Assembly (NCBI GenBank): GCA_900771195.1
Contig: CAAGMZ010000004.1
Location: 1 to 38,120 of the forward strand
From: Lachnospiraceae bacterium
GTDB taxonomy: Bacteria; Bacillota; Clostridia; Lachnospirales; Lachnospiraceae
DNA length: 38,120 nucleotides
Reading direction: 5' to 3'
Shown: positions 15,396 to 24,300 of the stretch, one piece after another
Position numbering within the stretch: the first letter of the stretch is position 1
Layout of the letters: the number at the start of each line of letters is the position of its first letter
The notes under the pieces: generated by a model
Databases searched by the model: none
Seen by the model: only the letters and a program-made list of their open reading frames with translations
Told to the model about the DNA's origin: nothing
Position numbers and translations under genes: made by a program

Positions 15396-16316
15396 ATGCT
15401 TTGTGTTAAAGACGGAAATTACAAATCACAACAGAATACCATAGTGATGCTCGGTAAATTTGACGGCATACATAAGGGCCACAGGAAGCTTTTTGAGGCG
15501 GCGGCCGATATAAGGCAAAAAGAAAATCTTCCGATAGTTGTGTTTTCATTTAAGGTTGCTGACGGACTTCACTACGATTATATGGATGGAAGGCATATTA
15601 CAACATTCCCCGAGCGCGAGATAATGTTCGAGCGGCTTGGCGCTGATGTTTTTATCGAATACCCGTTTGATGACGCGGTTGCAGGCATGGAACCGTTAAA
15701 ATTCATTGAGGACATAATACACAATATGCTCAATGCTTCATATGTGGTTGTCGGCGACGACTGGACTTTCGGCAGGGGCGGAGAAGGCAATTGTGACCTG
15801 CTTAAAGCATCACAGAAGCTTTTTAATTTTACTGCGGTGATTATGGAAAAGGAACTCTATGACGGCAGGGAAATATGCAGTACCTGGATACGTGAGGAAA
15901 TGTCAAAGGGTAACATGGAAAATGCCAATATCCTTCTGGGTTATCCTTTCACGATAATCGGAGAGGTCGTACATGGAAATGAGTTTGGCAGGACAATGGG
16001 ATTTCCTACGGCCAACATAATTCCGCCGGAGGACAAACTGCTTTCGCCAAACGGAGTTTACGCATCCAAGATAATTATAGACGGCACAGAATACTGCGGA
16101 GTGACTAATGTTGGCGTAAAGCCTACTGTTGAAGCTGACGGACCGCTTACTGTTGAAACGTTCATAATAGATTTTTATGATGACATATACGGTAAGACAA
16201 TTGAAGTGCAGCTTATTCATTTTCAGCGGCCGGAGATGAAGTTTGCGGACAGCGAAATGCTAAAGAAGCAGTTGTCCCAGGATATAGAATTTGCCAAATC
16301 ATATTTTTTGCTGTAA
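15396..16316 (+). CDS. ribF: Bifunctional riboflavin kinase/FAD synthetase
   Basis: Phosphorylates riboflavin to FMN and adenylates FMN to FAD. The N-terminal nucleotidyltransferase domain (about 1-180) carries MLGKFDGIHKGHRKLF with the HxGH-type motif, VVGDDWTFGRGGEG and a WIREEMSKG segment. The C-terminal flavokinase domain (about 185-306) shows GRTMGFPTANI and GVTNVGVKPTV. ATG 15396 gives 306 residues; a TTG at 15390 overlapping the truB stop would add two residues. The ribosome site (AGCGGTGG) is weak, again suggesting coupling to truB. Confidence 0.95.
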   Translation: MLCVKDGNYKSQQNTIVMLGKFDGIHKGHRKLFEAAADIRQKENLPIVVFSFKVADGLHYDYMDGRHITTFPEREIMFERLGADVFIEYPFDDAVAGMEPLKFIEDIIHNMLNASYVVVGDDWTFGRGGEGNCDLLKASQKLFNFTAVIMEKELYDGREICSTWIREEMSKGNMENANILLGYPFTIIGEVVHGNEFGRTMGFPTANIIPPEDKLLSPNGVYASKIIIDGTEYCGVTNVGVKPTVEADGPLTVETFIIDFYDDIYGKTIEVQLIHFQRPEMKFADSEMLKKQLSQDIEFAKSYFLL

Positions 16317-16331
16317 GAATCAATTTAACCC

Positions 16332-16360
16332 TTGATTAAATGAAAAAAGTATGATAACAT
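16332..16360 (+). promoter_or_regulatory. Probable sigma-A promoter of rpsO
   Basis: TTGATT at 16332-16337 and TAACAT at 16355-16360 are 17 bp apart. Transcription would begin near 16366, at the left arm of the first leader hairpin. The hexamers are moderate matches to consensus. Confidence 0.55.
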
Positions 16361-16363
16361 ATC

Positions 16364-16424
16364 CGAGTATTGTTTTTAACCGATACTCAGAATTAGGAGA
16401 CTCCGACCGGTTCTCAGTATACGG
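16364..16424 (+). promoter_or_regulatory. rpsO leader with mutually exclusive hairpins (possible S15 autoregulation)
   Basis: GAGTATTG (16365-16372) pairs with CGATACTC (16381-16388). The same segment, extended as CCGATACTCAGAA (16380-16392), can instead pair with TTCTCAGTATACGG (16411-16424) with one mismatch and one bulge. The two stems cannot coexist. S15 is known to bind and repress its own mRNA through varied leader structures in several phyla, so autoregulation is plausible here. Confidence 0.5.
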
Positions 16425-16451
16425 CGATATTATTTTTAGGAGGAATTAACA

Positions 16452-16718
16452 ATGATAGCTAAGGAAAAGAAAGCACAGATTATTGCAGAGTATGGAAGAC
16501 AGGCAGGAGATACAGGTTCACCTGAGGTTCAGGTAGCACTCCTTACAGCAAGAATTGATGAGCTTACCGAGCATCTCAAGAAAAACCAGAAGGATCACCA
16601 TTCAAGAAGAGGACTTCTTAAGATGGTAGGTCAGAGAAGAGGTTTGCTTGAGTACCTTAAGAAGAACGATGTTGAGGCATATCGTAGCCTTATCGCCCGT
16701 CTCGGAATAAGAAAATAA
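16452..16718 (+). CDS. rpsO: Small ribosomal subunit protein uS15
   Basis: Primary 16S rRNA-binding protein of the 30S platform. The 88-residue length and the segments GDTGSPEVQVALLTARI, LTEHLKKNQKDHHSRRGLL and VGQRRGLLEYLKKNDVEAY are diagnostic; the HHSRRG motif contacts 16S rRNA. The ATG follows a strong AGGAGG (16438-16443). It has its own probable promoter and a folded leader, lies 135 bp after ribF and is followed by a long palindromic hairpin that separates it from pnp. Confidence 0.98.
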   Translation: MIAKEKKAQIIAEYGRQAGDTGSPEVQVALLTARIDELTEHLKKNQKDHHSRRGLLKMVGQRRGLLEYLKKNDVEAYRSLIARLGIRK

Positions 16719-16734
16719 TCAAGGCATAACTTTC

Positions 16735-16808
16735 AGGGGGCTGTAAAGTAATTATTTGGACCCGGGAACATTCAGACCCGGTCCGGATAATCATTTTACA
16801 GCCCTCTT
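16735..16808 (+). repeat. Long palindromic hairpin, copy 1 of a two-copy repeat (after rpsO)
   Basis: The left arm from AGGGGG (16735-16740) through CTGTAAAGTAATTAT (16741-16755) and TTGGACC pairs with GGTCCGG, ATAATCATTTTACAG (16787-16801 region) and CCCTCT. A single A-C mismatch interrupts the outer stem, and an inner CGGG/CCCG stem caps it. A T-rich tail (CTTTGTGTGTTTTT) follows, so it may terminate rpsO transcription. The 60-base core, 16741-16800, is the same length as the element at 30706-30765 and matches it at 47 of 60 positions. Confidence 0.8.
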
Positions 16809-16831
16809 TGTGTGTTTTTGCACCTTTTTAC

Positions 16832-16860
16832 TTTACTAATCAGGAATAAAGTGTTACAAT
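16832..16860 (+). promoter_or_regulatory. Probable sigma-A promoter of pnp
   Basis: TTTACT at 16832-16837 and TACAAT at 16855-16860 are separated by 17 bp. The predicted start, about 16867, falls at the first base of the 80-nt hairpin, so the pnp mRNA would begin with that structure. Confidence 0.65.
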
Positions 16861-16867
16861 GTATAAG

Positions 16868-16947
16868 TTGTATAAGACTGTGCCGAGACTGCTGAAAAGT
16901 GCATTTGGCATAGATGCATTTTTCAGTTGTTTCGGGGTCTTATACAA
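16868..16947 (+). promoter_or_regulatory. 80-nt hairpin at the 5' end of the pnp mRNA
   Basis: TTGTATAAGAC (16868-16878) pairs perfectly with GTCTTATACAA (16937-16947). Inside, CCGAGAC (16883-16889) pairs with GTTTCGG, and CTGAAAAGTGCAT (16892-16904) with ATGCATTTTTCAG (16914-16926), with few wobbles, around a 9-nt loop. It is not followed by a T run and ends 30 bases before the pnp ATG, so it is not a terminator for rpsO. It resembles in layout the leader hairpin of E. coli pnp that RNase III and PNPase use for autoregulation. Confidence 0.75.
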
Positions 16948-16977
16948 GTACAAAATCTATTTTAAGGAGATGTATCC

Positions 16978-19068
16978 ATGTATAAGAGTTTTAGTATGGA
17001 ACTTGCCGGAAGGACACTTACGGTCGATATCGACAGAGTGGCCAAGCAGGCTAACGGTGCGGCTTTCATGCACTATGGAGATACCGTTGTTCTCTCAACT
17101 GCAACGGCATCAGAGAAGCCCAGGGACGGGGTTGACTTTTTCCCTCTCAGTGTAGAGTATGAGGAAAAGCTTTATGCTGTAGGTAAGATTCCCGGAGGCT
17201 TTAATAAGAGAGAGGGAAAGGCTTCTGAAAATGCCATCCTTACATCACGTGTAATTGACAGACCCATGAGACCTCTTTTTCCCAAAGATTACAGAAATGA
17301 TGTCACGATTAATAATCTGGTGATGTCTGTTGATCCTGCATGCAGCCCGGAGCTTACAGCAATGCTTGGTTCTGCAATAGCAGTTTCGATTTCTGATATT
17401 CCTTTTGACGGACCCTGTGCAATGACCCAGGTGGGACTTATTGACGGAGAGTTTATTATCAACCCCAACGCTGCACAGATGAAGGTTTCAGACCTTAAGC
17501 TCACGGTGGCTTCCACAAAGGAGAAGGTCATCATGATTGAGGCCGGCGCCAATGAGATTCCTGAGGACAGGATGATTGAGGCTATTTACAAGGCTCATGA
17601 GGTTAACCAGCAGATTATTGCTTTTATAGACAGAATTGTTGCCGAGTGCGGCAAGACAAAGCGCGAGTATGCAAGCTGTGCCGTTCCTGAGGAGCTTGCA
17701 GCAGCAATCAGGGAAATCGTTCCTCCCGCAGAGATGGAGGTTGTTATGTTTTCCCCCGAAAAGCAGGAGCGCGAAGAGAGAATTATCAAGCTCAAGGATA
17801 TGCTTGCCGAGAAATTTGCCGATAAGGAGGAATGGCTTCCCCTTATTGATGATGCTGTTTACCAATATGAGAAAAAGACAGTCCGCAAGATGATTCTTAA
17901 GGATCACAAGAGACCTGACGGACGCGAGATAACCCAGATACGTCCGCTTGCGGCAGAAGTTGACATTATACCCAGAGTTCACGGCTCTGCAATGTTTACG
18001 AGAGGTCAGACACAGATTTGTAATGTATGTACACTTGCTCCTCTTTCAGATGCACAGAAGATAGACGGACTTAACGAGCAGGAGACATCCAAGAGATATA
18101 TGCATCAGTATAATTTCCCCTCTTACTCAGTAGGAGAAACAAAGGTTTCAAGAGGCCCGGGACGTCGTGAAATCGGTCATGGTGCACTTGCAGAGAGAGC
18201 ACTCCTTCCGGTACTTCCTTCAGAGGAAGAGTTCCCTTATGCAATAAGGACTGTGTCGGAAACATTCGAGTCTAACGGTTCAACATCAATGGCTTCCACA
18301 TGTGCATCATGTATGTCACTTATGGCAGCCGGTGTTCCCATTAAGAAGATGGTTGCCGGTATTTCCTGCGGACTTGTAACAGGAGATACTGATGATGATT
18401 ATGTTCTTCTTACAGATATTCAGGGACTTGAGGATTTCTTCGGAGACATGGACTTTAAGGTAACAGGTACAGATGCGGGAATCACTGCAATCCAGATGGA
18501 CATCAAGATTCACGGACTTACCAGACCTATTGTTGAGGGCGCTATCGAGAGATGCCGCCAGGCAAGACTTTTCATTATGGATACCTGCATGAAGCCTGCA
18601 ATTGCAGAGCCCCGTAAGGAGGTTGGCCCTTATGCTCCTAAGATTGTTCAGATTCAGATTGATCCTCAGAAGATAGGTGATGTTGTCGGTCAGAGAGGAA
18701 AGACAATAAATGCAATCATTGAGGAAACAGGCGTTAAGATTGATATAACCGATGACGGAGCCGTATCAGTCTGCGGAACAGACAAAGCAGCAATGGATAA
18801 GGCAATCAGATATATCCAGACGATTGTTACCGATTATGAGGAAGGTCTTGTTCTTGAAGGAAAGGTAATCAGCATTAAAGAATTCGGTGCATTCATTGAA
18901 TTTGCTCCCGGCAAGGAAGGACTTGTTCATATCTCCAAGATATGCAAGGAAAGAATAGATCATGTTGAAGATGTTCTCACACTTGGTGACGTTGTTAAGT
19001 GCGTATGCCTTGGCAAGGACAAGATGGGAAGATACAGCTTCAGCATTAAGGATGTAAAAGAGGACTAA
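16978..19068 (+). CDS. pnp: Polyribonucleotide nucleotidyltransferase (PNPase)
   Basis: Phosphorolytic 3'-5' exoribonuclease of mRNA decay, forming a trimer. The 696 residues contain the first RNase PH domain (about 10-145), an all-helical linker (about 150-300), the second, catalytic RNase PH domain (about 305-500; RPDGREITQIRPL, FTRGQTQ, SRGPGRREIGHGALAERAL, TGDTDDDYVLLTDIQG, DMDFKVTGT), a KH domain (about 555-615; VGQRGKTINAIIEETG) and an S1 domain (about 620-690; GKVISIKEFGAFIEF). The ATG at 16978 follows AAGGAGAT. It has its own probable promoter and a prominent leader hairpin. yebC follows 12 bp downstream. Confidence 0.98.
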   Translation: MYKSFSMELAGRTLTVDIDRVAKQANGAAFMHYGDTVVLSTATASEKPRDGVDFFPLSVEYEEKLYAVGKIPGGFNKREGKASENAILTSRVIDRPMRPLFPKDYRNDVTINNLVMSVDPACSPELTAMLGSAIAVSISDIPFDGPCAMTQVGLIDGEFIINPNAAQMKVSDLKLTVASTKEKVIMIEAGANEIPEDRMIEAIYKAHEVNQQIIAFIDRIVAECGKTKREYASCAVPEELAAAIREIVPPAEMEVVMFSPEKQEREERIIKLKDMLAEKFADKEEWLPLIDDAVYQYEKKTVRKMILKDHKRPDGREITQIRPLAAEVDIIPRVHGSAMFTRGQTQICNVCTLAPLSDAQKIDGLNEQETSKRYMHQYNFPSYSVGETKVSRGPGRREIGHGALAERALLPVLPSEEEFPYAIRTVSETFESNGSTSMASTCASCMSLMAAGVPIKKMVAGISCGLVTGDTDDDYVLLTDIQGLEDFFGDMDFKVTGTDAGITAIQMDIKIHGLTRPIVEGAIERCRQARLFIMDTCMKPAIAEPRKEVGPYAPKIVQIQIDPQKIGDVVGQRGKTINAIIEETGVKIDITDDGAVSVCGTDKAAMDKAIRYIQTIVTDYEEGLVLEGKVISIKEFGAFIEFAPGKEGLVHISKICKERIDHVEDVLTLGDVVKCVCLGKDKMGRYSFSIKDVKED

Positions 19069-19080
19069 ACGGAGGTTTTT

Positions 19081-19833
19081 ATGTCAGGACATTCAAAATT
19101 TTCTAACATAATGCATAAAAAAGAGAAAAACGATGCTGCAAAGGGTAAAATCTTTACCAGAATCGGAAAGGAGATCATGGTCGCAGTCAAAGAGGGCGGC
19201 CCTGATCCCAACAACAACAGTAAGCTTCGTGATGTCATATCGAAGGCAAAAGCCAACAATATGCCAAATGACACAATTGACAGGAGCATAAAGAAGGCTG
19301 CCGGAGATGCCGATGCCACAAATTATATTGCAATTACATACGAAGGTTACGGTCCCAACGGAATCGCTATTATTGTTGAAACTCTTACGGATAACAAAAA
19401 CAGAACAGCATCCAATGTCCGTAACGCTTTTACAAAAGGTAACGGCAATGTAGGAACGCCCGGATGCGTGTCTTTTATGTTTGACAGAAAGGGTCAGATT
19501 CTTGTTGATAAAGAAGAATGCAGCATGAGCTCTGATGATCTGATGATGCTGGCACTGGATGCAGGCGCAGAAGATTTCAATGACGAGGATGAGGAAGAGT
19601 ATGAGATACTCACTGAACCGGACAGCTGCGGTGCAGTAAGCAGTGCTCTCGAAGCAGCAGGACTTAAGCTTTCACAGGCCGAGGTTACAATGATACCGCA
19701 GACATGGGTTGAGCTTAAGGACGAGACAGAAATCAAGCAGATGAAGAGAATACTCGATTTTCTTGATGATGATGACGATGTTCAGGCAGTATATCACAAC
19801 TGGGATATGCCTGAAGAGGATGAAGAAGATTGA
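19081..19833 (+). CDS. yebC: YebC/PmpR-family protein (TACO1-like)
   Basis: Conserved protein long annotated as a DNA-binding regulator; recent work on family members points to a role in translation through difficult peptide stretches. The 250-residue protein has the standard start MSGHSKFSNIMHKKEKND, the conserved GGPDPNNNSKLRDVISKAKANNMPNDTI region (in parts: GGPDPNNNSKLR, AKANNMPNDTI), YEGYGPNGIAI, and the central GNVGTPGCVSFMF. The C terminus is strongly acidic. The ATG follows CGGAGGTTTTT. It lies 12 bp after pnp and is probably cotranscribed. A weak hairpin follows. Confidence 0.93.
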   Translation: MSGHSKFSNIMHKKEKNDAAKGKIFTRIGKEIMVAVKEGGPDPNNNSKLRDVISKAKANNMPNDTIDRSIKKAAGDADATNYIAITYEGYGPNGIAIIVETLTDNKNRTASNVRNAFTKGNGNVGTPGCVSFMFDRKGQILVDKEECSMSSDDLMMLALDAGAEDFNDEDEEEYEILTEPDSCGAVSSALEAAGLKLSQAEVTMIPQTWVELKDETEIKQMKRILDFLDDDDDVQAVYHNWDMPEEDEED

Positions 19834-19839
19834 TGTCGT

Positions 19840-19867
19840 GGGGCAGCCGCTTAGGCTGCTCCTGTTT
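19840..19867 (+). terminator. Weak hairpin after yebC
   Basis: GGGGCAGCC (19840-19848) pairs with GGCTGCTCC (19854-19862) with one G-T wobble around GCTTA. Only a short T-rich tail (TGTTTA) follows, so termination may be partial and the next small gene, 20 bases away, may be read through. Confidence 0.5.
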
Positions 19868-19882
19868 ATGTGAGGGATTAAT

Positions 19883-20125
19883 ATGCGTGTGGAAGAATTT
19901 AAAATGGAGCGGGAGAATCTTGTCAAACCCGGAGATGTTGTGAAAATCGTTGAAGGCGTACTGCCGTCAAGCTGGTATTATACCATAGTGCCGGCAGTTG
20001 CTATGTCCCGTAATTATAAATTCGGTGAAAGGATAAAATCAACAGAGGGTGTTGTTGAAAGTGTAGACAAGACGGAACGGGGTTATTTTGTAAAAGTAAG
20101 ATTTGACGAGCCACCTGTAGAATAA
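19883..20125 (+). CDS. Small conserved-looking protein of unknown function (80 aa)
   Basis: I do not recognise this protein. It has 80 residues, no membrane segment and no signal peptide. The composition suggests an all-beta, SH3- or OB-like barrel: LVKPGDVVKIVEGV, then ERIKSTEGVVESVDKTERGYFVKVRFDEPP (shown in parts: STEGVVESVDKT, YFVKVRFDEP). The ATG at 19883 follows GTGAGGGATT. Its order after yebC suggests it may be read through from the pnp-yebC unit. It is convergent with the LacI-type gene, with 5 bases between their stops. Confidence 0.7.
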   Translation: MRVEEFKMERENLVKPGDVVKIVEGVLPSSWYYTIVPAVAMSRNYKFGERIKSTEGVVESVDKTERGYFVKVRFDEPPVE

Positions 20126-20152
20126 AAGAACTACAGAGTGGTTCCTTTTTTT
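20123..20152 (+). terminator. Possible terminator for the 80-aa gene, inside the lacI-type 3' end
   Basis: AAAAGAAC (20124-20131) can pair imperfectly with GTTCCTTTT (20141-20149), followed by more T. The stem is short and bulged. It overlaps the last codons of the opposite-strand regulator gene. Confidence 0.35.
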
Positions 20153-21111
20153 ACAGTAATGGGGCGAAGTACAGTAAGTGTAGGGGCGGCAACGCCTTTC
20201 ATCAGAGATGAAAGAATCACAACTGCCTGCTCACATAATTTATCATACTGACAGTCGATGCTTGTTATTTCGGGCGTGCAGTTATTGGAAATCATGGTGT
20301 TGCCCGTTCCGATTATTTCCATTTCTTCCGGTATTCTGATTCCGGCAGCCGAAACAGCCTTTAAGGCACCTGCGGCGAGTTCGTCGTCTGAAGCAATGAT
20401 GAGCTTGGGCGCTTTATTTTTTGAAATCATTTCTGATATGAAATTACAGGCATCATTAAAGCCCTCGGGACAGAGCTTTGTGCAGGCTGACGTGTCAGCA
20501 AGACCTCCGATGGAAAAAGCATTGCGGTAGCCATCCAGTGCATCCGTACACCCGTAATTCAGAGATGAATAAAGATATACCATATCAGTAATTCCGTTCT
20601 TTATGTGACTGAGCGTGATTTCGCATACCAAATCCTGCTCCGGACAGGTGATGCAGTAAATGTCGGGATGGTCAATGTGTGCTCCGATCATGATTACGGG
20701 GGTGCTGTCCGCAAAACTTTTAATGATTCCGTCGCGTATCTCGCTGTTTCCGGCAAGATTGCGACCATCCATTATAATTATGCCGGCATGCATGTCCCCA
20801 AAACGTCTGAGGGATTTTTCAAGGCCGTCTTTGGTGCCGTCACACATAATTACTCCGGGAATTATATTTTTACTATTGATACGGTTCAGGATATGGGGGA
20901 GCAGCTCGGCGTGCTTTGATGAGCCCAGAAAGCCTACAGTATTTCTTGCTTTTTTGCGGCGTGTGCTGCTGTTCGGAACGTAACCGTTCCGTTGTATTGC
21001 ATCCATAACCTTTATGCGGGTTTTTTCACTTACCTTCACGCTGCCATTTATGACTCGTGATACGGTTGCAATGGATACTCCGGTTAATTTGGAAATGTCG
21101 TATATGTTCAT
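20131..21111 (-). CDS. LacI/GalR-family transcriptional regulator
   Basis: Predicted ligand-responsive DNA-binding repressor or activator. The 326 residues begin with the diagnostic helix-turn-helix (MNIYDISKLTGVSIATVSRV, residues 1-20) and the hinge helix region (SEKTRIKVMDAIQRNGYVPN, about 28-47), then a periplasmic-binding-protein-like sensor domain (about 58-320) with IIASDDELAAGALKA and ITSIDCQYD typical of GalR-like members. It has its own well-formed promoter. The neighbour that starts 210 bp away on the other strand encodes the BIG2-repeat protein, a possible target, but no sugar-use genes adjoin, so the ligand is unknown. No clear palindromic operator was found in the shared intergenic region. 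Confidence 0.92.
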   Translation of the reverse strand: MNIYDISKLTGVSIATVSRVINGSVKVSEKTRIKVMDAIQRNGYVPNSSTRRKKARNTVGFLGSSKHAELLPHILNRINSKNIIPGVIMCDGTKDGLEKSLRRFGDMHAGIIIMDGRNLAGNSEIRDGIIKSFADSTPVIMIGAHIDHPDIYCITCPEQDLVCEITLSHIKNGITDMVYLYSSLNYGCTDALDGYRNAFSIGGLADTSACTKLCPEGFNDACNFISEMISKNKAPKLIIASDDELAAGALKAVSAAGIRIPEEMEIIGTGNTMISNNCTPEITSIDCQYDKLCEQAVVILSSLMKGVAAPTLTVLRPITVKKGTTL

Positions 21112-21171
21112 AATTACTCCGGCAGGTGAGGCTTATTGCCCGGCCTGAAAATTACAATATTTTTCAATATG

Positions 21172-21200
21172 ATTATATAATACATACGGGTTTCCTACAA
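21172..21200 (-). promoter_or_regulatory. Sigma-A promoter of the LacI-type regulator
   Basis: Read on the minus strand, TTGTAG (21195-21200) and a perfect TATAAT (21172-21177) are 17 bp apart. The predicted start is near 21165, about 54 bases before the ATG. Confidence 0.75.
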
Positions 21201-21320
21201 GAAAAAGTTGTTTTGGGGCAAAGCAGTTTTTTTGAAAAAAATACGCAAATGTGTTAATTTTTTGAAATGACATTCCGATAAAAAAGACATAGCTCTTAGT
21301 GCGCCGTTTTGGAGGTTAAT

Positions 21321-24300
21321 ATGAAATTTTTGGGATTTATAAAAGAACACTGGAAGGTTGCGTCTATACTTGTCGGTATAATTATAGCTACATGTATCGG
21401 AGTGGCAGTGGTCAGTGCAACAACTGTAATTCTTAATGTTGATGTTGCATCTATAGATTTTCCGCAGGGTACAGGTTCGAAGGAGGTTAAAGCCAGCCTG
21501 ACGGTGTATGACGGTTCGGGAACCGGAGGTGCCTTTACATGGGCAATCAGCGACCCGTCCGTAGCTTCGGCCGAGCAGCTTCGGGATGGCGTATGCGCTG
21601 TGGTTGCACAGGCTGCCGGAAAGACATACCTGACGATAAGCTATCAGCTTAATGATTCAACTTCGCCTGACGCAACGGCCAATCCTATTCCCATAAATGT
21701 TGCCCTTGTCATTTCCCATGAGAGCATTCCTGAAATTATGACGACGGAAGGCCCTAATTCTTATGGACTTGTTACATGTAATGCGCCTGCAGGCAGCAAT
21801 GTGGTATGGAATTCATCCAACACTGATGTTGCACTGGTTGAGACGGACCCGTCAGATTCAAGAAAAGCTACCGTGCGTGCAATAAGCGGAGGACATGTTA
21901 AGATTACTGCCAGCGTTAATGGGATGTCAAGTTCTTTTGACGTGATGGTAGGTGTCAAGATAAATACACCCAAGCCCCTTACACTTGCATACAATAATAC
22001 CAAGATAATTGAGACTAACAGCAGCGTTCCCGAAACGGTTCACTGGTGGTCGGATAATCCTCTTGTAGCAACAGTTGACAATAAAGGTGTTGTTAAGGGA
22101 GTAAGTGCGGGAACAGCCAATATATATGCAAGCTGCAAGGATGATAACAGTATAGCTGGCGGAGCCGGAGATTTTATAACGGTAAATGTGCCGTTTGAAG
22201 TTCTTTTGGATTCAGACAGCCTTACAATGAACATAGGAGACCAGGTTGCCATTCCTACAACCGCGGATTCTTCTGAACTTAATTGTACGTCAGAAAATAC
22301 CAATATAGTTATATATGATTCCCAGGCTAAAGTATTTAAAGCAGTAGGAGCCGGTAATGTTAATGTTCATGTAAGCTGGGTCAATGGAACGGTTTCCGAT
22401 GAAAAGACAGTCAACATTACGGTAATTAACGGCTTTTCCCTTTCCAACGCCTCAATCGCACTCAATAAGGGAAAAAGCCAGGATGTGTCGGTTATAACAG
22501 CAAGCGCTAATCCGATATCATGGGAAATCAATGATACAAGCATAGCGGATTTCACTGAGTCGGCTGACGGAAAAACTGTCACAGTCACCGCTAAAGCAGC
22601 AGGATTTACAACTCTTACCGCAAGGCAGGAGATAGACGGCGTTATTAAGTCAGCCAACTGTGAAGTCAGGGTTCTGAATCCTGTCAACAACCTTACGCTT
22701 CTTTACAACGGAGCTCCGGTTACAGACACAATATCTTTTCCGATAGGAACAGATGTATATATTACGGCATATCTGAATTTTGACGGCTCGCCGGCACCTG
22801 ATGATACTAATCTGAGCTGGATATCATCAAATGAAGATATTATAACTCTTACACCTTCAACCACGGAAGGACAGCAGCAGCTTTGTGCCATACACGGAGT
22901 CGGCGGAGGAATTGCATCAATAACTGTTGTTTCTGAAGACGGACTTTATGTTGCAAAGGCAGATTTCTATGTAACGGAAGGCGTTGAGAGCGTGACGCTT
23001 GACAAGACGGAAGTTACGGCGCAGATGTCACTTCAGAGATATCAGCTTTCGGCAACTGTTCTTCCCGACACAGACGGAGTTAACAAATCTGTGACCTGGA
23101 GTACTCTTGATTCCAATGTAGTGACAGTGGATCAGAACGGTCTTGTAACATTTGTGGGACCGGGTACCACATATGTAAGTGTCACATCCAATGCGGATGC
23201 GTCCAAGGTTGCATATTGTCAGTTCCATATTACCCAGCAGGTGGAAGGCATTACGATGGATTATGACAGAGTCACGATGAATGTTGGCGACGATTACAGG
23301 CTTACAGCGGTCATAACTCCCGACAATGCAACAGATCAGACTGTCACGTGGTCATCTTCAAATCCGGCAGTTGTAACAGTGGATGAAAGCGGAATGCTTC
23401 ATGCGGTTTCCAGCGGAAATGCAACTATTGTTGTCCAGACTAACGATGGCGGATTTATTGACATGACCAATGTTACGGTTCTTCAGCCGGTTACTTCCAT
23501 AGAACTTTCCGAGACCGAGATGTCTGTCAAGAAAGGAACCATATTCTGGCTGAATGCAACCGTGGTTCCGAATACTGCGGACAATAAGAATATAACATGG
23601 GCTTCTTCGGACACCTCACTTGCGACGGTAGATCAGACAGGAATGGTTACAACCCTTGCAGTCGGTACGGTCACCATTTCATGTGTCAGTGAGGACAACG
23701 GTGCGGTTGCATACTGTGTTGTAGAGATTACAGAACCGGTAACCGGACTTTCACTCAATACCAATTATCAGGAGATGGTTGCCGGAACAAAGTTTGTGAT
23801 TGTACCTACGGTTCTCCCCGTGGAGGCTCCCAATAAGAATGTAACATTCGTGTCCAGTGACCCGGAGGTTGCTACCGTTGATGAGAACGGAGTTGTGACA
23901 GCGCTTATAGGCGGCAAGTGCGAAATACTTGTCACTACAGAGGAAAGTAAGCTTACCGCAACATGTACAATTGTGGTTAAGGAGTTTGTCAAATCAATAG
24001 AGATAACAGACAGCAAAGACCTGCTTAATGTGGGTTCGTCTGTTCAGCTGAAAGCGGAAGTTCTGTCTGAGACAGCATCGGATAAGGGCGTGTATTGGAC
24101 ATCAAGTAATCCTGCGTACGCAACTGTAGACCAGACGGGAAAGGTTACGGGAATCAGACCCGGAAGCGTGGTCATAACCGCAACGGCTGCCGACGGCGGA
24201 GGAGTCAGTGACTCTGTAGTCATCAGAGTAATTAATCCGGTGACTTCGATTACTTTTGATAAAAATAAGCTGACAATGTATGTGGGTGATACAGTCAATA

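Noticed and set aside
16859..17155. 98-codon frame overlapping the pnp leader and start
   Set aside because: It begins inside the leader hairpin, has no ribosome site and runs out of frame into pnp.
21112..21320. LacI-type operator in the divergent intergenic region
   Set aside because: Several AT-rich partial palindromes exist, but none has a convincing central CG with symmetric arms.
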